Assembly: GCA_024277935.1 (NCBI GenBank) | Contig: JAJRUF010000260.1 | Location: 1 to 43,673, forward strand | Origin: Gammaproteobacteria bacterium | Lineage (GTDB): Bacteria; Pseudomonadota; Gammaproteobacteria; Methylococcales; Methylomonadaceae | Direction: 5' to 3' | DNA: 43,673 bases | Part shown: piece after piece, positions 25,744-34,251 of the stretch | How the letters are laid out: every line of letters begins with the position of its first letter | How positions within the stretch are numbered: the stretch's first letter is position 1 | Notes under the pieces: generated by a model | Told to the model about the DNA's origin: nothing | Databases searched by the model: none | What the model saw: only the letters and a program-made list of their open reading frames with translations | Position numbers and translations under genes: made by a program

Positions 25744-26040
25744 AATTAACACTCAAAGAGCTCAAAGTAAAAAGCCCATAATGACCAACTCTGGTTTTAA
25801 TAGATATAGGAGCTTTTCCTTTTTATAAAGAGTCGGTTGTAATTGGGAAAATTTCCCCAGGTAAATACAGATTTATTCCTATCTACTTTTTCATTTATTC
25901 CGTATTAAAGCAGGGCTTAAGTTCATAGAATAAGCCCAAGCATTTATCAATTCACCAAGAGCTTGATCAAGTAGCTTAATAAAAACACTTAAATGATTTG
26001 GTAAATGCTTTTCTATAATAAAAGTCAATCTGGAGGAAAT
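25744..26040. promoter_or_regulatory. mxaB-mxaF divergent control region
   Basis: These 297 bases separate the divergent mxaB and mxaF genes. They hold the candidate operator at 25846-25856, an inverted repeat GGGCTTA/TAAGCCC (25913-25919, 25931-25937; 11-bp loop) and a 10-bp palindrome CTTGATCAAG (25962-25971). A strong GGAGG ribosome-binding site lies at 26032-26036 before mxaF. I could not assign -35 and -10 boxes with confidence. Confidence 0.6.
25846..25856. promoter_or_regulatory. Candidate operator copy (GGGAAAATTTCCCC)
   Basis: The longest version of the motif, GGGAAAATTTCCCC (25845-25858), is symmetric apart from one central base. It lies 102 bases upstream of mxaB and 184 upstream of mxaF. 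Confidence 0.55.
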
Positions 26041-27852
26041 ATGCAAATTAAAAAGTTTGCTCGGAATGTGGGGGCTGGCATGCTAGTTTCCAGTGCACTA
26101 ATAGCTGTATCACAATCAGCCAGTGCCAATAAAAAATTAGAAGATTTATCTGAGCAGAATACTAACTGGGTCATGCAGACTAAAGATTACGATGCTAGCC
26201 ATTACAGTAATATGTACCAGATTAATATTCAGAATGTAAATAAATTAAAACCAGTCTGGTCATTTTCAACCGGTGTTTTGAATGGACATGAAGGTGGCCC
26301 TTTGGTGGTTAATGGCATTATGTATGTTCACTCACCCTTTCCGAATAATATTTTTGCGATTGATTTGGATGATCCGGGTAAGATTTTATGGGAATATAAA
26401 CCTAAGCAGAATCCAGCCGCTAGAGCTGTTGCATGTTGCGATGTGGTCAACAGGGGTGTGGCTTATGCGCCGGGGACTAAAGATTACCCTGCAATGATTA
26501 TTCAAGACCAGTTAGATGGACACGTAGTGGCCGTTAATGCAAAAACAGGTAAGTTGATCTGGAAAATGGAAAATTCAGATATTTCAATGGGGTCTACATT
26601 AACCTCTGCCCCTTTTGTTGTTAAGGACATGGTCATCGTTGGTAGTGCGGGTGCTGAACTGGGTGTGAGAGGCTATGCAACAGCGTATAAGCTCAAAGAT
26701 GGAGCCCAAGTGTGGCGTGTCTATGCAACAGGTCCAGATAAGGATATTGGCATAGGGAAAGGTTTTAATGAAGATAACCCACATTATGGTCAGTTCGGTT
26801 TAGGGACTAAAACTTGGGAAGATGACGCTTGGAAAATTGGTGGTGGAACTAACTGGGGGTGGTATGCTTATGACCCTGATTTAGAAATGATTTACTATGG
26901 CTCAGGAAACCCTGCACCTTGGAATGAAACCATGCGTCCAGGCGATAACAAATGGACAATGACCATTTGGGGGCGAGATGTAAATACAGGTAAAGCAAAA
27001 TTTGGTTACCAAAAAACACCGCATGATGAGTGGGACTATGCCGGTGTAAATTACATGGGTTTATCTGAGCAAATGGTCAATGGAAAAATGACTAAGCTGC
27101 TGACTCACCCTGATAGAAATGGTTTGGTCTATACCCTAAATCGTGAAAATGGTGATTTGGTTAATGCTTTCAAAATTGATGATACGGTTAACTGGGTTAA
27201 AAAAGTAGATTTAAAAACAGGTTTGCCTATTAGAGATCCTGAGTATTCAACACATATGGATCATGAAGCAAAAGGAATTTGCCCTTCTGCGATGGGTTAT
27301 CACAACCAAGGGATTGAATCTTACGACCCTGTCAAAAAGACATTTTTTATGGGAACCAACCATATCTGTATGGATTGGGAACCGTTCATGTTGCCATACC
27401 GTGCGGGCCAGTTCTTTGTTGGAGCAACACTTAATATGTACCCTGGGCCAAAAGGAACATTAGGTCAAATTAAAGCAATGGATTCTGTATCAGGCGAAAT
27501 GAAGTGGGAAGTACCTGAAAAATTTGCAGTTTGGGGCGGTACTATGGCAACAGCGGGTGATTTGGTCTTCTACGGTACCTTAGATGGTTACCTTAAAGCG
27601 CGTAATTCTAAAAATGGTGAGTTGCTTTGGAAGTTTAAATTGCCTTCTGGTGTGATAGGACACCCGATTACTTACAAGCATGATGGTAAGCAGTATGTTG
27701 CTATTTACTATGGTGTTGGTGGCTGGCCGGGTGTGGGTTTAGTGTTTGATTTACAAGATCCAACAGCGGGTTTAGGTGCGGTAGGTGCTTTTAAAGAGCT
27801 AGCTCATTACACTCAAATGGGTGGTGGTGTGATGGTTTTTGCATTGGACTAG
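26041..27852 (+). CDS. mxaF: Methanol dehydrogenase large subunit, calcium type
   Basis: The 603-aa quinoprotein oxidises methanol to formaldehyde in the periplasm with PQQ. The start at ATG 26041 has GGAGG just upstream; the ATG at 26005 would bury that site. A signal peptide ends near SQSASA. It has the vicinal cysteines of the family (132-133, in VACCDV) and the PQQ propeller tryptophan-docking repeats. The catalytic Asp 332 lies in EWDYAG; residue 334 is Ala, as in calcium-dependent MxaF, where XoxF has Asp. Together with the adjacent mxaI this makes it MxaF. It is the first gene of the operon. Confidence 0.97.
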   Translation: MQIKKFARNVGAGMLVSSALIAVSQSASANKKLEDLSEQNTNWVMQTKDYDASHYSNMYQINIQNVNKLKPVWSFSTGVLNGHEGGPLVVNGIMYVHSPFPNNIFAIDLDDPGKILWEYKPKQNPAARAVACCDVVNRGVAYAPGTKDYPAMIIQDQLDGHVVAVNAKTGKLIWKMENSDISMGSTLTSAPFVVKDMVIVGSAGAELGVRGYATAYKLKDGAQVWRVYATGPDKDIGIGKGFNEDNPHYGQFGLGTKTWEDDAWKIGGGTNWGWYAYDPDLEMIYYGSGNPAPWNETMRPGDNKWTMTIWGRDVNTGKAKFGYQKTPHDEWDYAGVNYMGLSEQMVNGKMTKLLTHPDRNGLVYTLNRENGDLVNAFKIDDTVNWVKKVDLKTGLPIRDPEYSTHMDHEAKGICPSAMGYHNQGIESYDPVKKTFFMGTNHICMDWEPFMLPYRAGQFFVGATLNMYPGPKGTLGQIKAMDSVSGEMKWEVPEKFAVWGGTMATAGDLVFYGTLDGYLKARNSKNGELLWKFKLPSGVIGHPITYKHDGKQYVAIYYGVGGWPGVGLVFDLQDPTAGLGAVGAFKELAHYTQMGGGVMVFALD

Positions 27853-27906
27853 GCAATAGATAGTTTGGATAAGTGATAACAGGTAATCCGACAATCTTTT
27901 GAGCAA

Positions 27907-27932
27907 GGTGGATAACAATTTGTTTATCCACC
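27907..27932 (+). other. Stem-loop between mxaF and mxaJ
   Basis: GGTGGATAA (27907-27915) pairs with TTATCCACC (27924-27932) around an 8-base loop. No T-tract follows, so it is more likely an mRNA-stabilising or partial attenuating structure than a full terminator. It would help keep mxaF message more abundant than that of the genes behind it. Confidence 0.55.
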
Positions 27933-27963
27933 GACCTCCCATATATTATTTACAGATAAAAAC

Positions 27964-28812
27964 ATGATACTAAAATCGAGACTGTTTTGCCTAACTGGGC
28001 TGGTATTAATTTCAGGTTGTGCTGCAAATGCACAGCAAGAAATGGCTGCCACCCCAACAGGTGAAGTTCTTAAAGTTTGTGCCGCTGAAAATGAAATGCC
28101 TTACTCTAATAAAAAAGGAGAAGGTTTTGAAAACAAGTTAACGCGTTTATTAGGGCAAAAACTAAACCGAAAAATCAAATATGTCTATTGGAAAGACCCT
28201 CGCTATTTTGTCCGAGACTTTTTAAATAAAGGCTTGTGTGATGTAGTTATTGGAGTAGATGCAGGCGACCCTAGAGTGTTAACAACAAAGCCTTACTATC
28301 GCTCAGCCTATACCTTTATTTCACGTGAAGCTGATGATTTAGATTTAAAAGATTGGAATAGTAAGGTTTTACGTTCAGTCCAAAATATTGGATATATTCC
28401 GGGGACACCATCAGAAGTGATGATACGCGCCATAGGAAGGTACAGTGATACATTTAACTATAACAAATCGTTAGTTGGGTTTAAGTCCCGCAGAAACCAG
28501 TATGTTAAATATGATACCAGTAAGATGGTTAGTGATATTTCTAATGGTAAAGCAGAAGTTGCTGTTCTTTGGGGGCCATCAGCTGCTCGATATGTGAAAG
28601 AATCAAGTACACCGTTAAAAATGACTGTTGTACCCAATAATAGTGTAAGAGCAGACGGTAAAAAAGTTGAGCAACATTACAGTACTTCTATGGCTGTAAG
28701 TAAAGGAGAGGCTACGTTATTAAAACAATTGAATGCCTTTATTCAGCAGAATAGTTCTGAAATTGAGGCAATACTTGAAGAAGAAGGAATTCCTTTAGTA
28801 TCAAAGGGCTAG
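27964..28812 (+). CDS. mxaJ: Methanol oxidation protein MxaJ
   Basis: The 282-aa protein has a signal with a lipobox-like LISGC (Cys 19) and a periplasmic solute-binding fold. Its features are VLKVCAAENEMPYSNKKGEGFENKL at the mature N-terminus, LCDVVIGVDAGDPRVLTTKPYYRSAY and a C-terminal helix IEAILEEEGIP. This matches MxaJ, which is needed for assembly or stability of methanol dehydrogenase in other methylotrophs. If lipidated it would be membrane-tethered; whether cleavage is by signal peptidase II is uncertain. It lies 111 bp after mxaF and 32 bp before mxaG. Confidence 0.93.
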   Translation: MILKSRLFCLTGLVLISGCAANAQQEMAATPTGEVLKVCAAENEMPYSNKKGEGFENKLTRLLGQKLNRKIKYVYWKDPRYFVRDFLNKGLCDVVIGVDAGDPRVLTTKPYYRSAYTFISREADDLDLKDWNSKVLRSVQNIGYIPGTPSEVMIRAIGRYSDTFNYNKSLVGFKSRRNQYVKYDTSKMVSDISNGKAEVAVLWGPSAARYVKESSTPLKMTVVPNNSVRADGKKVEQHYSTSMAVSKGEATLLKQLNAFIQQNSSEIEAILEEEGIPLVSKG

Positions 28813-28844
28813 TTTGAGTAGTGTTATCTAAATAAGGTTAAAAA

Positions 28845-29321
28845 ATGAAGTTTAAAACAATATTAACAAGTGCTGTCTTAGCAACAGCCATCATTGGTAC
28901 TAGTGCACAGGCAGATATAACGTTACGCCATGCGCTTTTGGGCACCGTATTAGACATGAGTTTTGCTAAAAAAGGGGGGAATACTCCTGCTTTTAAAGAG
29001 TTTATGAAAGAAGGCCGAAATCCATATAACACGGATGAAAAAGCCATCAAAGATGGTGAAAGTTTGTATATGACTGGTTGTTCAGGATGTCATGGGCATG
29101 AGGCTGAAGGAAAAATTGGTCCAGGATTGGCTGATGACTATTGGACATATCCTGCTATCGCAACTGATAAGGGCCTATTTGAGGTGCTATTCGGGGGGGC
29201 TAATGGAATGATGGGACCTCAGTATGTTAATTTTAACACTGATGAAATGTTAAAAATCATGGCATGGATACGGTCAATCTATACAGGCAAGCCCAAAAAA
29301 GCTAAATGGCTTAAAAAATAA
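28845..29321 (+). CDS. mxaG: Cytochrome cL, electron acceptor of methanol dehydrogenase
   Basis: The 158-aa protein has a signal peptide (to about ASAQA, residue 23) and one class I c-type haem motif CSGCH (79-83). IGPGLADDYWTYP follows, a conserved region of cytochrome cL, and FGGANGMMGPQYV provides candidate axial ligands. It takes electrons from PQQ in MxaFI and passes them to a class I cytochrome c. It lies between mxaJ and mxaI in the standard order. The C-terminus is Lys-rich. Confidence 0.93.
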   Translation: MKFKTILTSAVLATAIIGTSAQADITLRHALLGTVLDMSFAKKGGNTPAFKEFMKEGRNPYNTDEKAIKDGESLYMTGCSGCHGHEAEGKIGPGLADDYWTYPAIATDKGLFEVLFGGANGMMGPQYVNFNTDEMLKIMAWIRSIYTGKPKKAKWLKK

Positions 29322-29335
29322 TTCAGGAGAGACAA

Positions 29336-29614
29336 ATGAAAAAGCAACTAATATCAATAGCTGTTTTGTTAGCAGCGACATCGTTTACAGCTCAGGCTTA
29401 TGATGGAACGAACTGCAAAGAACCCGGAAATTGTTGGGAACCCAAACCAGGCTACCCGGAAAAGGTAGCAGGCAGTAAATATGATCCTAAGCATGACTCC
29501 AATGAACTGAATAAACAATCTATCTCGATTAAAGAAATGGAAACGCGTAACAAGCAACGTGTGGCTCATTTAAGAAAGACGGGGCAGTTTGTATATGACG
29601 TAGATGAGCTTTAA
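29336..29614 (+). CDS. mxaI: Methanol dehydrogenase small subunit
   Basis: The 92-aa protein has a signal peptide ending SFTAQA (1-21) and a mature part of about 71 residues. YDGTNCKEPGNCWEPKPGYP carries the two cysteines of the conserved disulfide, and a long Lys/Arg-rich helix MKEMETRNKQRVAHLRKTG-like region follows. This is the beta subunit that wraps around MxaF in the heterotetramer; its role is structural. XoxF enzymes lack it, which supports the calcium-type assignment. A GGAGAGA ribosome-binding site precedes ATG 29336. A terminator follows at 29739. Confidence 0.95.
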   Translation: MKKQLISIAVLLAATSFTAQAYDGTNCKEPGNCWEPKPGYPEKVAGSKYDPKHDSNELNKQSISIKEMETRNKQRVAHLRKTGQFVYDVDEL

Positions 29615-29738
29615 GACACCTCATCTTGGTAAGATGAAAATCTTTCCTCCTAAAGGTACTGCGACTTTATTTTAGTAACAGTCCCTTTCTGGAAACAGTC
29701 AGTAGACTTTTTCTAGTAAAGATTAATATTAGTTAAAC

Positions 29739-29771
29739 ACTCCGGCTCCCCTTCGAGTCGGAGTTTTTTTT
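29739..29771 (+). terminator. Rho-independent terminator between mxaI and mxaR
   Basis: ACTCCGGCT (29739-29747) pairs with AGTCGGAGT (29756-29764; one G/T wobble) and is followed directly by a run of eight T (29764-29771). It lies 12 bases before the TTG start of mxaR, so it can attenuate read-through from the highly expressed structural genes into the assembly genes. Confidence 0.85.
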
Positions 29772-29782
29772 GGATAATCAAT

Positions 29783-30796
29783 TTGAATAATCAACTCAGT
29801 GAATGGCGTGATTTAGCCTTACAATTTGAGCAACAAATCAACCACACAATTTTAGGCCAGCAGCAAGCAGTCAGGCATTGTGTTATTGCTGTTTTTGCTC
29901 GCGGTCATGTATTACTAGAAGGCAATGTCGGTGTGGGGAAAACTACTTTACTTCGTGCCATTGCACAAGGGTTAGGCGGTGACTATCAAAGGATAGAAGG
30001 CACCATAGATTTAATGCCTGCAGACTTAATTTATTACACTTATCTTGATAGCAAAGGTAAGCCACAGGTAGATCCTGGCCCTTTACTTAAGCAAGGGGAA
30101 AGTCTTGCCACTTTTTTCTTTAATGAAATTAATCGAGCACGTCCTCAAGTACACTCCTTATTACTAAGAGTCATGGCAGAACGTAGTATCAATGCGTTCA
30201 ACCAAGACTATCAATTTCCTCATATACAAGTTTTTGCGGATAGAAATAGGATAGAAAAAGAAGAAACCTTTGAGCTGCCCGCAGCGGCACGAGACCGGTT
30301 TATGATGGAAATCAATATTGATATGCCAGCAGATGATCATCTTTTAAAAGAACTTATTTTTAATACGCGTTTTCATGATGTCGATAGCTTAATTGGTGAT
30401 ATAGAAACAGGAAAAATTGCCTATTATCAATTAAATGAGTTAGCTGAGCAGATTCAACAAAGTATACAGCCAAGTGAAAAGTTAAAAGAATATGCACTTG
30501 ATTTATGGAAGGCCAGTAAAGATCCTAAAAAATACGGTATTCAATTAGCTGATGTAGAGATGGATCTACTTATTCAGTCTGGAGCCAGCCCTAGAGGTAT
30601 GAGTTTTTTAATACGTGCCGCTAAAGTAAATGCATGGCTGGAAAATAGAACAACTTTATTGCCAGAAGATTTGCAGGCAATATTTCAGGTCACGATGGCA
30701 CACCGAATTTTTTTAAACCCAATCTATAGTTATCGACAAGAACAATTAATGCCAGAATTAATAACCGGTATTTTGGAGCAAATAGCCGCGCCATAA
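29783..30796 (+). CDS. mxaR: MoxR-family AAA ATPase MxaR
   Basis: The 337-aa MoxR-type AAA+ protein has Walker A GNVGVGKT, a Walker-B-like segment FFNEINRARPQ and the family sensor segment FADRNRIEKEETFELPAAARDRF. The Walker B position that is usually Asp in MoxR (ADEINRA) reads Asn here. The start is TTG 29783: the in-frame codon row upstream meets a stop at once, and no ATG lies near. With MxaS, A, C, K and L it is thought to insert calcium and activate methanol dehydrogenase. The start lies just past the terminator, so expression is probably lower than that of mxaFJGI. Confidence 0.9.
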   Translation: MNNQLSEWRDLALQFEQQINHTILGQQQAVRHCVIAVFARGHVLLEGNVGVGKTTLLRAIAQGLGGDYQRIEGTIDLMPADLIYYTYLDSKGKPQVDPGPLLKQGESLATFFFNEINRARPQVHSLLLRVMAERSINAFNQDYQFPHIQVFADRNRIEKEETFELPAAARDRFMMEINIDMPADDHLLKELIFNTRFHDVDSLIGDIETGKIAYYQLNELAEQIQQSIQPSEKLKEYALDLWKASKDPKKYGIQLADVEMDLLIQSGASPRGMSFLIRAAKVNAWLENRTTLLPEDLQAIFQVTMAHRIFLNPIYSYRQEQLMPELITGILEQIAAP

Positions 30797-30886
30797 TGAA
30801 TAAATTTTGTGACGGTATGCCACTCATAAACAAGTATTTCCTGATAATAGGAAAGCTATACTAATAAATGATGGAATAACAAAGCT

Positions 30887-31516
30887 ATGACAAAACAAGA
30901 GTTTTTTAAAGCAATAACGCCTGAAAGTGGATTCAGGGATCTAATGGGTGTTTATTTTAACTGGACAGGTGTTGGGTTTGTTTGTGCCCTTATTGCCGAA
31001 CGTTTGGATCATTTTAGTGGTGTTTCTTATGCTTCGTATTATACAGCCTCGCTTAACTCAGCTATCGGTGTTAAATTTTGGTCGCTTATCAGTATTATTG
31101 GTTTACTGCTTTTTTGCCTGAGTCTACCGCTAGTTTATCTGGCTAATCGCTACCCACAACTCAAAGCAAGTTGCCAGCGTTTTCGCTATTTTAATTATAG
31201 TTTTTTTCTGGTTGCATTTGATGAGGGTGCGTTAATACTGGGAATTTTATTCGCTAATCTTATACATTCAAATGATCGTGCCGCGTTACTTATATCAAAA
31301 TCTTTTTTATTTACTGAGGCAAGTCTATTCAGTATTGTGGCATTAATTATTGCCAATTCATTGCTTTGGTTATTGGGCGAATCACTTTATAACCGGCAAC
31401 AGAAAAATTACTCAGGCGTTGTCAATCTCATTATTAGTCGTCCAATAAAATATAGCCTACCTGTGTATCTTATATTGAGCGTAGCCTTTGTTATGCTAGT
31501 TATCAATCAGTCGTAA
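30887..31516 (+). CDS. Unrecognised integral membrane protein inside mxa operon
   Basis: The 209-aa protein has about five membrane helices (regions around residues 25-38, 65-86, 100-125, 142-165 and 185-206), with a charged N-terminus MTKQEFFKAITPESGFRD. No family motif is recognised. It lies between mxaR and mxaS on the same strand, with 1 bp between its stop and mxaS, so it belongs to the same transcript. A gene at this place has been called mxaP in some methanotrophs from memory, which I cannot verify here. A role in membrane anchoring or transport for the assembly system is only inferred. Confidence 0.75.
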   Translation: MTKQEFFKAITPESGFRDLMGVYFNWTGVGFVCALIAERLDHFSGVSYASYYTASLNSAIGVKFWSLISIIGLLLFCLSLPLVYLANRYPQLKASCQRFRYFNYSFFLVAFDEGALILGILFANLIHSNDRAALLISKSFLFTEASLFSIVALIIANSLLWLLGESLYNRQQKNYSGVVNLIISRPIKYSLPVYLILSVAFVMLVINQS

Positions 31517-31517
31517 G

Positions 31518-32369
31518 ATGATAGAAAATAATATCTTTTATTATCGCAAATCGGCTCAATATAATGTTTTTCCAGGTGCCCATACGGGTAAAACCGTGGG
31601 TAACGGATTGCTCTTTAAGCAACATAAACCTTTAATTGCAGCACCTGACCCAAGACATATTGATTTACGAGCCAGTATGCTCAATCCTTTTTCGCAATAC
31701 CAAGTTAAATCTTTTCAACAGCAATCTCGATTGAATGTATTTTTACTTGCTGATTTGTCCGCCTCAATGGGGTATCAAGGGCAATATCATAAACAGCAAG
31801 CTGTTATTGATTGTTTATTATCAATTGCCAAATCGACTCACCTTATAGGGGACCGTTTTGGATTTGTCGGTTGTAGTGACCAATTGAAATCACCCTTACT
31901 GATCTCGCCAGCCACGCTTCAACAAGGGCGAGCAAATGAAATAGCTAAACAACTCAAATCAACAGTACTCTCAGGTCAGGCAAGTGGTTTATTACAAGCT
32001 GCAGATTATCTACCCGATAGTTCAGCATTGGTGTTTTTATTATCTGACTTTTATATGCCAGAGTCATTCATCGAACAACAAATGCAACGACTAAATAAGC
32101 ATACGGTGATTCCTTTAGTCTTATGGGATAAAAAAGAAAGCAGTGATTTACCTCGGTGGGGTATCGTGAAACTTACTGATATGGAACAAGGTAAAACACG
32201 CACTCTATGGATGCGACCCTCATTAAAAACTAAAATTCAACTCGCCTTTAAGCAAAAACAACAACAATTACAGCACTGTTTTAGGCGTTTTGGTTGTGAA
32301 CCCATTTTTATGGAGCAAGGTTATAGTGCTTCATTAATCAATCAATACTTTTTACAGATAACAGGTTAA
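31518..32369 (+). CDS. mxaS: MxaS, DUF58/von Willebrand-A-like protein
   Basis: The 283-aa protein opens with a DUF58-type segment (GAHTGKTVGNGLLFKQHKPL, RHIDLRASMLNPF). A vWA-like domain follows, with the metal-site motif DLSAS (within FLLADLSASMG) and later LSDFYMPESF. No signal peptide is seen, so it is cytoplasmic or membrane-associated. DUF58 proteins usually pair with MoxR ATPases, here MxaR. It starts 1 bp after the membrane protein gene. In other methylotrophs MxaS, A, C, K and L are needed for functional calcium-containing enzyme. Confidence 0.9.
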   Translation: MIENNIFYYRKSAQYNVFPGAHTGKTVGNGLLFKQHKPLIAAPDPRHIDLRASMLNPFSQYQVKSFQQQSRLNVFLLADLSASMGYQGQYHKQQAVIDCLLSIAKSTHLIGDRFGFVGCSDQLKSPLLISPATLQQGRANEIAKQLKSTVLSGQASGLLQAADYLPDSSALVFLLSDFYMPESFIEQQMQRLNKHTVIPLVLWDKKESSDLPRWGIVKLTDMEQGKTRTLWMRPSLKTKIQLAFKQKQQQLQHCFRRFGCEPIFMEQGYSASLINQYFLQITG

Positions 32370-32374
32370 AACAG

Positions 32375-33271
32375 ATGCACTTTACTCTTTTTGTTATTTT
32401 TATCTGTTTTATTTTGAATAGTTGCTCTAGTACCCTAAGTGAGCCGATTATTTCTTTTCAAGTACAAACCCCTCGACCTTTTGGCTATGTGATTGGTGAT
32501 GAAATAAAACAGCGTATTGTGGTCGATGTAAGAGATGGGATGGCATTGCAATACAATAGTCTTCCTAATAAAGGAAAAGTTAATCGCTGGCTTAATTTAA
32601 ATAAGATTAAAATTGATAAAAATAAAATTCACCAGGGTATACACTATCAAATAGATTTAACCTACCAGCTTTTTTATGCACCTTTAGAAGTAAAGATGCT
32701 TAAGATACCCAGCTTTACGCTGCAATTCAAGCAGTTTGGGAACACGACAAAAAAACAAGTTCCATACTGGAATTTTACCACTGCACCTCTACGAGAACTG
32801 GCAATACGAAAGGATGAGGGTAAAGAGTATATGCGTCCAGACTCCCCTGCACCTTTGCTTGATTACACAGCTTCATATTACCGCCTTCTCGTAAGTTTAC
32901 TGATTGCTTTTATAATCACTTTTTACTTAGCGTGGCTTTATGGGTGTTTAAGTTTTTTACCAAAATATCAGATATTTAAACGACCTGCTAAACGGTTATC
33001 TCAATTACCCAATACTGATATAGAGAATATGTTGAGGGTTATGCACCGCGCGTTAAACCAGCTAAATGGCAAGCCTTTATTTCAACATCAACTAGCTGAT
33101 TTCTATAATCACCACCCCAGTTACCAGCAACTCAATAATGAATTGAACTGGTTTTTTAAGTACTCCAATCAATATTTTTTTAGCACTAATGCACCCGTTA
33201 ATAAAACTGATAGCAATAAAATCAAAGAACTCTGTCAACATTGCCTAGAAATAGAACGAGGCAAGCGATGA
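32375..33271 (+). CDS. mxaA: MxaA, membrane-anchored assembly protein
   Basis: The 298-aa protein has an N-terminal lipoprotein-like signal (FILNSCSS, Cys 17) and a beta-rich periplasmic domain (FQVQTPRPFGYVIGDEI and onward). A membrane helix spans about 171-193, and a cytoplasmic tail includes MLRVMHRALNQLNGKPLFQHQLADFY. This is the usual MxaA layout, with a role in calcium insertion into methanol dehydrogenase. The periplasmic part resembles an Ig-like or BatD-like domain. It lies 5 bp after mxaS and overlaps mxaC by 4 bp. Confidence 0.88.
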   Translation: MHFTLFVIFICFILNSCSSTLSEPIISFQVQTPRPFGYVIGDEIKQRIVVDVRDGMALQYNSLPNKGKVNRWLNLNKIKIDKNKIHQGIHYQIDLTYQLFYAPLEVKMLKIPSFTLQFKQFGNTTKKQVPYWNFTTAPLRELAIRKDEGKEYMRPDSPAPLLDYTASYYRLLVSLLIAFIITFYLAWLYGCLSFLPKYQIFKRPAKRLSQLPNTDIENMLRVMHRALNQLNGKPLFQHQLADFYNHHPSYQQLNNELNWFFKYSNQYFFSTNAPVNKTDSNKIKELCQHCLEIERGKR

Positions 33272-34251
33272 ATCTCGCGGTTGATTATCCCTGGGTATTA
33301 TTGGCTTTATTACTCAACTTGTTACCCTTATTTAATAATGGCGTTAGCCAAAGTCACTACCCTTCAGTACAGATATTACCAGCGGATATATTGTCTAGCT
33401 TTATATCTGTATTAATAAAGATGATCGCTATAGCAGCCATTACCTTTCTAGTATTGGCGTTAGCTGGGTTAAATAGAGGGCAGCAGAGTAGAGAGCATAT
33501 CGGTTATGGTGCGCATATTGTCTTATTACTGGATATAAGCAAAAGTATGGATTATACCTATGCAGGAAAAGCACCTGATGGGAGTGAGGAGTCAAAATCC
33601 AGTGCTGCTAAACGGCTTTTAACTGAGTTTGTAAAAAAACGACCCCATGATCGAATCGGCGTAGCAGGATACAGCACCTCACCTTTATTTTTTATGCCAC
33701 TCACAGAAAATAAACAGGCTGTTTTAGCCGCTATTTCAGCGACCGACTTACCCGCACTGGCTTATACGAATATTAGTAAAGGCTTGCTTATGGGGCTGTC
33801 TTTTTTCCAACAACAAAGTGCTCAAACGGGTTCACGTATTATTTTAATGGTTTCTGATGGTGCTGCGGTGATTGACCCCGATAGTGAGGCAAAAATAAGA
33901 CGTTGGTCTAAACAACTGAATGTTCGATTGTATTGGATTTTTATGCGCAGTGAAAACAGTCCAGGTCTATATGAAAAACCTGAAGATCCACGAGATGATA
34001 ATGCTGGCGCGATGCCCGAACGTTATTTACATTTGTTTTTTAGTAGCTTAGGAATTCCCTATAAAGCTTACCAAGCTGAAAACCCACGAGCTGTACAAGA
34101 AGCCATTAATGATATAAATAAATTAGAAAATATGCCTTTATATTATGTAGAAAAAATTCCAAAACAAGATTTGTCTACTCAATGCTACTTACTGGCAAGC
34201 CTTTTTATCAGCTTATTATTAGCCTTTAAACTTGTCGAGGCAAAACCATGA
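33268..34251 (+). CDS. mxaC: MxaC, von Willebrand-A membrane protein
   Basis: The start at ATG 33268 overlaps the mxaA stop as ATGA and gives 327 aa; a TTG at 33241 would extend it without support. It has membrane helices near residues 10-25 and 50-70, and a vWA domain beginning LLLDISKSMDYTYAG with the DISKS metal motif. Later SDGAAVIDPDSEAK and a C-terminal helix YLLASLFISLLLAF follow, a BatA-like arrangement. With MxaL it presumably forms the periplasmic vWA pair of the assembly machine. It overlaps mxaK by 4 bp. Confidence 0.9.
   Translation: MNLAVDYPWVLLALLLNLLPLFNNGVSQSHYPSVQILPADILSSFISVLIKMIAIAAITFLVLALAGLNRGQQSREHIGYGAHIVLLLDISKSMDYTYAGKAPDGSEESKSSAAKRLLTEFVKKRPHDRIGVAGYSTSPLFFMPLTENKQAVLAAISATDLPALAYTNISKGLLMGLSFFQQQSAQTGSRIILMVSDGAAVIDPDSEAKIRRWSKQLNVRLYWIFMRSENSPGLYEKPEDPRDDNAGAMPERYLHLFFSSLGIPYKAYQAENPRAVQEAINDINKLENMPLYYVEKIPKQDLSTQCYLLASLFISLLLAFKLVEAKP

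Noticed and set aside
26005-26040. Upstream ATG of mxaF as the start (adds 12 residues).
   Set aside because: The GGAGG site lies inside this stretch and directly before ATG 26041, which also starts a clean signal peptide.
26041-27852. Alternative call as lanthanide-dependent XoxF.
   Set aside because: Residue 334 is Ala, not Asp, after the catalytic Asp, and mxaI, mxaG and mxaJ are adjacent, as for MxaF.
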